64,000 nt of DNA from Panonychus citri. Taxonomy: Eukaryota > Arthropoda > Arachnida > Trombidiformes > Tetranychidae. Positions 57,756 through 64,000 of the stretch are shown piece after piece (position 1 is the stretch's first letter; the number at the start of each line of letters is the position of its first letter). The notes under the pieces were generated by a model that did not search any database, was not told the origin of the DNA, and saw only the letters and a list, made by a program, of their open reading frames with translations. Position numbers and translations under genes: made by a program. The stretch is from contig NW_026515543.1 in the NCBI RefSeq assembly GCF_014898815.1, positions 3,658,001 to 3,722,000 on the forward strand. The letters are read 5' to 3'.

Positions 57756-59896
57756 AAAGAAAGAAAAGAAAGTGGAAAAGAGAAGAAGATAAAGTCAGTA
57801 ACATGTTCCACCGGTGGGTTGGAAGTTTTTCTGAAGAAAAGGTCCTAAGATGATCTCGACCTTTTGGAATGACTTGAATCTTAAACCGGTTTAAAGTTAA
57901 TTATAATAATAATGATAATGATTAAAGCTCAACTAGTTACCTTCAACGGCAACAATTTAACCACCAACAGGTTCTTAGCTTTTCCCTTGTTCAACAATTT
58001 AACTCAATCTTCTTGTGGGTCTTGATAATTTTTTTTACTTTTTCTTCATCAGGTTCATTCTGATCATGATGAGGATGAGGATGATGATCATGAATCTTTA
58101 TATTAACTTGATTTTCTTAGGATGGGTGAGTCTAATCACAATGACGTTAAAGATGAAACCAGATGAAAAATTTGATTAACAAACAACAATCAACTTTATG
58201 TTGATCAAATTAAAACTTTTAATCTTAAATCTCTTTTTTTGGAAAAAACTTTTCTAATTTTACATTTAAGCTTTTAATCTGCTTTAATTAGTCGCATTTC
58301 TATTTGTTTTGCTTGATTAAATTGTTCCCATAATTATTTTACTCTATCAGTCTAATAGATTTGGACACTATTAGTTTACCATTTATCGGTAAACATTTGA
58401 TTGGTTTGCTATTAGATTTGAGACAAGATAATTAATCTTTAATTGTTGAAGTAAAATCATTTATGTTTATATTTGTTTCTTTTTCATACTTTACAGTTTT
58501 TATCAATCTAATACTTTGATTATTTGATAATCTATAAAATAATAGTTAATTCCTTTAAATTGTTATCTTAAGATCTTATCTAATTGTTAATATGTTAGTT
58601 CACAATTAAATAAATGAAAGAACAAAAAATTCTGGTTAAATCGATTGTGCTGCCATCTGATGTTCACAATATTCACTAAACTTTTTTCTTTAATTTTTTT
58701 TCTTAATTGTTAATTTCTTCATCTCGATTGTTACTGATTGTTATTATTGGTATTAACTCTTAGCTTTTTATTTCTTAGCCAAATTCAACCAACAATTAAA
58801 CAGTGAAAATTCAGATTTTCATTGATTGGCTATCAATACATCAAGAAGATAAGATAAAATCATTCAGAAGCAAAAAGAAATGACCAACAATTATTGCTAA
58901 TTGTTAATCGTTTTAACTGTCCAACTACTTGCATACTAAAAGTAAATCAGTGGATCATTTAACTATCATTTTAATTGCTTAAACCATGTGAATTTGAAAG
59001 GAAAATTCAATCCCTAGACTTCCCTCTCTTTCTGGTGAATGTTTATTTAACCTCTGGTTTATTTTTGGGTTTCATTTGGTTTACCAGTAAATCCATGAAT
59101 TGCCAATTTGATTTACTGCCAATTCATTAAACTGTGTTTCTCATTTAATTGTTGTTAATATCCTTTAATCATTTACTGTGACCTTGGGTAATAATAATTA
59201 GAAACATGTTCGAGATAAAGTTCAGTGATCATCATTTTTACCGTTTTAATTTAGATCCAGGATCCTAAGATAATCACAATGATTGTCACTAATGATTAGT
59301 TGATTATTTTGATTGATTGTACAAGCAACAAATTAGACTTAAATTGTCAATGAAATGTTTAAGAATACACAAATGTTATATAATGTATATATAATTTTTT
59401 TATTAGTTTCTGTTGCTATCAAAAAGTTTATGGTTGTGACGGTTTCATGTAATTAATTTGATGGAATACAATTAAGATATATAATAGAAACATTCAAAGT
59501 GCGTAATTTTAAGATTTGTTGATTGTTTGGTTGAATCATTTTCGTTTATCCTTAAAATATGTCAAATTTGTTCCAAAATCCAAACAATTAACATTAATAT
59601 TCTTTGAACAATTGATAAACCAGGTAATGTCCATCATATCCTTTTGATTGTTCACAATTAATATAAGGGTTGACGGTTAATCATTTAAAATTTTGCAATT
59701 ATAACATCAATACATAAACGATTGAACAATTTGATTTGATTACTCGTTGAAAATAAATACATTAATTGTGAATGAAAGATGAATAATAAAACTAGAAACT
59801 TTCCATTGGAAAGATTGAAATCAAATAGCTAATACAAAATAAAATAACTCGATGAATGAAGTTTAAAAAAATAAAATCAGATGAGATTAAGAGCAA
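56380..59896. other. Intergenic region
   Basis: 5' flank of the Q/P-rich gene and 3' flank of the b561 gene. AT-rich, with no credible coding frame. Contains a (GA)n tract at 57,711-57,749. Confidence 0.5.
57711..57749. repeat. (GA)n microsatellite
   Basis: About 19-20 GA units within an AGAAAG-rich purine stretch. Confidence 0.95.
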
Positions 59897-61225
59897 TTAA
59901 GATGATCCCAAGTTGATGAATATAATTATTGAAATTGTGATAACGATGACTAGTGATATAAATAGAGTTAGAACTCGTTTCTTTGATCGTTCAATTGTTT
60001 CACGAACTGGATGAGAAGATGATTGTGATGATGAATTGTTGGTTCCACTCTTAAGATCAGCCATGTCGGTCGCTTCGATCATGTTAAGTTTTGACAAAAG
60101 ATGAGGATGAAATTGGAGTGTTAAATGTGCAGCAGAATAAAAAGCGAGGAAAATTATCAACAAGATAAAATAGCCTTTGGATAAAGTGATTGAGAGTTTG
60201 GCGACAAAAAACAAGGCCAAAATAGCTAAAGCATGTCCAATGTTACCACCAAGTGTATGTAAGATATTGAAAAAGATACGATTCTTGTGATCTGGTGCAG
60301 GTCGGAATAAAGCGCCTAAGGGTTGAAGGATCATGAAAATATTGGCAGATAGTCCGAGATATTGATGGGGTGAGTTCGCCCGCCAGCCCTTGGCATGGAC
60401 AAATATTGTAATCATCCCAATGATCGCTGAAGAGAGAGCGGAAACCATAAGGCCTCGATGAAGAGCGAACCAAACATTAACGTTACAAAGTTTGGTGTTT
60501 CCCCAGGAATCTTTATGATATCGAGCGATAATCATGGCGATGCTGACCAAACATAACCAGGCAATGGTCATCATGGAACCATGAACTCGGACTGCAAGAG
60601 GTATTTTATTACTCGACGAAATGACACCGACCGAAGTTAAATTAACAGTCGTTGAGGTGATCGACCTTTTTTTATGGTGTTTCAACGATCCACCTGAGAT
60701 TGACCCATAAGCATGTTGAACATAATATTCCCGATGGATATTGTATTCTAAACTAGATTCACCCGCAACTCCATTTGGCTTCTGTGTCCAGTGACAATGA
60801 ACGACACCGTTTTCAATATCGGCCAATGTGTCTTCAGTTAATGTACCAACAGGTAGACTTCTTAAACTATAACCTTCAGTATAACCTTCGTTAACAGCTA
60901 GAGTTGAATCCTCGTTATAATCACAATGGACAACGGTAGCACCGGACATCGTATTGGGTTCAGTGACAAAGCCCAAGGCAAAGTAAGTACCCGGTGATCC
61001 TTTACCATAAACATCAACATCTAAACCAGATGAATTACCTTTGAAACTAATGAGAACCAAAATATCACAATTAAACTCGGATGAAGTTGGACATTGAGGA
61101 GGTGAACCGAAACAAAGTTTATCTCCATCAATACATTTCTGTGTAGGACTTTGAGCTGCGACAACAGCTGATGAAAACAAATGTTGTAAGATGAAGACCA
61201 GAGAGATGACCAATGGTTTAGACAT
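59897..61225 (-). CDS. DOMON / cytochrome b561 domain protein (ferric-chelate reductase 1-like)
   Basis: A 442-residue membrane protein. Signal peptide at about 1-24. An extracellular DOMON-type domain spans about 30-170 (FNCDILVLISFKG..., YFALGFV..., VVHCHWT), followed by a dibasic linker KHHKKR. The b561 core spans about 205-372 with its His ligand candidates: H215 (VHGSMM), H256 (LHRGLM), H287 (SPHQYLG) and H323 (ILHTLGG), with H331 nearby. A last hydrophobic segment lies at about 416-439. The layout matches FRRS1/SDR2-type transmembrane ferric or ascorbate-linked reductases. A separate reeler domain N-terminal to DOMON is absent. The Met at 61,225 is chosen because it directly precedes the signal peptide; the frame is open 39 codons upstream but without an ATG there. 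Single exon as far as visible. Confidence 0.92.
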   Translation of the reverse strand: MSKPLVISLVFILQHLFSSAVVAAQSPTQKCIDGDKLCFGSPPQCPTSSEFNCDILVLISFKGNSSGLDVDVYGKGSPGTYFALGFVTEPNTMSGATVVHCDYNEDSTLAVNEGYTEGYSLRSLPVGTLTEDTLADIENGVVHCHWTQKPNGVAGESSLEYNIHREYYVQHAYGSISGGSLKHHKKRSITSTTVNLTSVGVISSSNKIPLAVRVHGSMMTIAWLCLVSIAMIIARYHKDSWGNTKLCNVNVWFALHRGLMVSALSSAIIGMITIFVHAKGWRANSPHQYLGLSANIFMILQPLGALFRPAPDHKNRIFFNILHTLGGNIGHALAILALFFVAKLSITLSKGYFILLIIFLAFYSAAHLTLQFHPHLLSKLNMIEATDMADLKSGTNNSSSQSSSHPVRETIERSKKRVLTLFISLVIVITISIIIFINLGSS

Positions 61226-64000
61226 TTTCTTTGGTAATGGAAAATGAAATGACAACAACAACAACAAACACCAAACAATTAACCAGTTAAAACGTTGATT
61301 CAAACGAAACAAAGTGGACACGACAGTCAAACAAACACTCACATACAGTTGACAGTTTAATCAACAATCCAACTTGAATTTGAATCGGTCTTTTTTTAAG
61401 GTGAAGGTCACAATGTTTCAAGTAATTTGAATGTTGTATTTTTTTTTGTTGCTGAATGTCTCTTGATTTGGTAGATTAGTGGCAAGGTCAACGGTAACAA
61501 GTGAAATTTAATTAACCAACAATCATTACCCAAACAGTAACAGTTAATTAGTAACTAAATTATGAGATGAATACAAGTGGCAGTTTGAGAAGAAGATGAA
61601 ATAACATAAACAGCAAATTCTAATTTAGAGAATCCATTAAACCAGAAATGAGGCCGGCGAAAGTTTACCTGGGAAAGTTGAATAGAGAAGATGAAGAAAA
61701 GGAAGATGAAGATGATGAGTTGAAATAGAATAACGAATAAAGAATAAATTTAAGATTCTGAGCAAGGGTAAAGCCTTTTTGTAGGTCATGTAACTTGTAC
61801 GAGTGTAGAAATGGGAGGTGGAGGAAAAAGAATAGAAAAAAATTAAGAAAAAGTCACAATTAGTGTTGATTATTATTGGAAAAATAAAGAGCAAGAGAGA
61901 AAATTGTATTAAACTTACATTCACAATTAACTTGATCGTAAACACATGAAAGGCTGACGATTAGAAAGGAGAAATGAATTGACACTGGTGGACAATTTAA
62001 TTTGATTGTTTATTTTGTTCTCCACCAAATGAGTGGATCACTTTGAGTATCAAAATGAGAGAGTGGGGGACAGATTAGTTGGAGATTAGGTTAATCTAAA
62101 AACCTTGTCAATCGTTGATGAGATGATGAAGATTAGGATATAATATGAAAGGGAAATTGAATAAACCTTGTAACGTGTTATCATATTGTCACTTTTTTGT
62201 CACGATTGCACTTCCAGAATCGTCACAATTATCGTCTAGTTGATTCTTCCTCTTTTGTTTACAGTTAATTACAATTAAAAAGTAAACAATATGAATAAAA
62301 ACCCATGGAGAAAAATTTACAACAATTGATGGGAAATTGAATACAATTAATTTCACATGATAATTTAATGAATATGAGTGAATACAAATCGTTGGCTCTC
62401 ACAGGATATTATTAATAATATTCTGATGGTTAAACTAAATTTTTAATTGAAACAAATTTAATTCAAATTCAAGAGTTTTAAATAACCCATGACCTTAATT
62501 GGAATGGAATCAGTTTAACTAATCATCTTGTTCTGTGGTCGTTAGTTAATTATCTTGATTGTTACTCTCTGATTGTGGTGGTTTATTAGGTGTGAAAATT
62601 ACAATCAATCTAATTGTAATTAGTCAACAACATTTTACGTTTAGAGTTGGTGATTGATTAATATTAATAATTCATTAACTTTGATTATGATATAACTATT
62701 AAGTCACGTAACGAATTAATTTCATTTTTTAACAACGTGGTTGATTAGGATTAATCTGATTTAATTAACACCAAAAGTGAATGAAATAATAAAACAAATG
62801 TTATTTAATCATTATGGTAATGATTAAGTGTGAACTTTGATTGGTTGGTTTTTTTTTCTTGATTGTAACTTACTGATTAAAGATAAATGTTAATTTTCAA
62901 GGAAATGCAATAATTGTTACAATGATAGTTTGTTTTATTATCGGAAATCACTGTAATAATCAACAATTAAACACAATTTAAGGTCAAATTGTTACAAGTT
63001 CACCTAACGAATGGACCTTTGAGTTTGCTTTGAATCAGTTGATCGATTAATCTTAATCACTGTTGTTTACAATATAAAATCTACTCTTACAATCAACTGA
63101 TTTAGATTCGCACATTCAAGTGTTCCAAAGACTATTAGTTAATTGTAACTATATCTGGGGAAATATGTAAACACTTAGAGCGATTATTTCTGTTAATTGT
63201 TATTGTGATTTGTTGGTAATAGCACCTAATTGACAAGGAAACTTGATTAGATAAGTAATTGTGAACAATTTGTCTGTGAATTTTGTATCTGATTGTCACT
63301 AATTGTACCTTGATTATGATTAATTTTAATCCAATGGTTGGATTAACCAAACCAACAACATGGCCTCATAGACAAATCTAATTGTCTCATCAACAACAAC
63401 AAGGTTAATCAAACAATGAGTGAACAATTATCATTTTCAAAATTAATCTGATTGTTTATTTAATCAAGATAGTTAATCAAGGTTATTTCAATTATATACC
63501 AAATTAAAATTAACCTTTTTTTTTAATTATTTCACTTTGTTATTGTTACTTTTTTACTGGTCCACTTGATATTTATAGTTGATAATTTTTCCTGTTTTTG
63601 TATTGAATGAATTACAATCATTAAATCACGGTTGTTAAAGGTTGTTGATTGTTGTTGCTATTTTACAGCAATTAAAACAAACTGGACATAAAGATAAATT
63701 AGTTAATTTCAATCAATATTAATGATAATGGGAACAAATTAAAAGCCTGATAATTGATGGCTCAAGGTATTGATATAAAAGGTAATAATACTTTCACCCA
63801 CCATGAATCGGTTTCATTTTAATTGTAATCCAATTTAAAGGTAATTTTCAATATCCTGTTGTTAAATTGTTAACCTTTAATTCACTATTGAAATTAATAG
63901 TAATCAATACATGATAATGATTCATTATTAAAGTAATAATTTAATTACAAAAGTCGATTAACTTTTTTTTTGCGTTCGAGTTTAAAAAAAAGTTTACTTT
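61226..64000. other. Region upstream of the b561 gene
   Basis: AT-rich. A donor-like CCCAG|GTAAAC on the minus strand near 61,670 and open but low-complexity frames at 61,637-61,945 hint at a possible 5' untranslated exon of the b561 gene. No convincing protein-coding sequence to the end of the window. Confidence 0.4.

Noticed and set aside
57836..57850. AGGTCCT outside the retrotransposon
   Set aside because: No complementary arms around it, so it is not a member of the hairpin family; one chance copy in 54 kb is expected.

Overview
The window looks like nuclear DNA of an arthropod, most likely a chelicerate and plausibly a spider mite (Tetranychidae). That is an inference from the very AT-rich sequence, short GT-AG introns in some genes next to one giant intron, arthropod-style TATA plus TCAGT promoter elements, and a mix of conserved metazoan and arthropod-type genes. 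No bacterial-type operons or CRISPR arrays were seen. tRNA and rRNA genes could not be excluded by eye.

Layout: 1-8,447 is non-coding and simple-repeat-rich. 8,448-41,628 (+) is one long gene for an orphan class A GPCR, made of two coding exons split by a ~29.2-kb phase-0 intron. That intron holds a small Tc1/mariner-type MITE (11,414-11,954), a 9.4-kb Ty3/gypsy LTR retrotransposon in antisense (13,051-22,489, LTRs 381 and 392 bp, ATGAT target duplication), and a complete nested two-exon gene on the minus strand for a small secreted or membrane protein (34,102-33,484). After the GPCR comes a diverged large inverted-repeat element (~42,167-43,625). Next is a decayed, mosaic partial copy of the Q/P-rich gene (43,729-44,430), fused to a decayed copy of the first exon of the Ly6-like gene (~44,490-44,690). 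Then follow GTF2H3 (TFIIH p34; minus), a three-exon Ly6/quiver-like GPI protein gene (minus), an RNF5/RNF185-like ER E3 ligase (plus), a Q/P/N/G-rich coactivator-like gene whose two exons are near-identical duplicates of each other (minus), and a DOMON/cytochrome b561 ferric-reductase-like gene (minus).

The most striking observation is inside the retrotransposon. About 21 stem-loops are scattered along its whole length, including both LTRs, the untranslated parts, gag/protease, RT/RNase H, integrase and the 3' region. They share an almost invariant 9-nt loop (GAGGTCCTT or its complement AAGGACCTC, core AGGWCCT), but each has its own, different, self-complementary arms. The loop is read in all three reading frames and encodes different residues. 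Arms are longest (about 19-20 bp) in stretches with no recognised coding and short (often 5-12 bp, with wobble pairs) inside pol. This pattern indicates selection at the RNA (or DNA) level. It resembles the dispersed packaging-signal hairpins proposed for single-stranded RNA viruses, or a set of kissing-loop dimerisation sites. I know of no description of such a system in a Ty3/gypsy element, but could not search.
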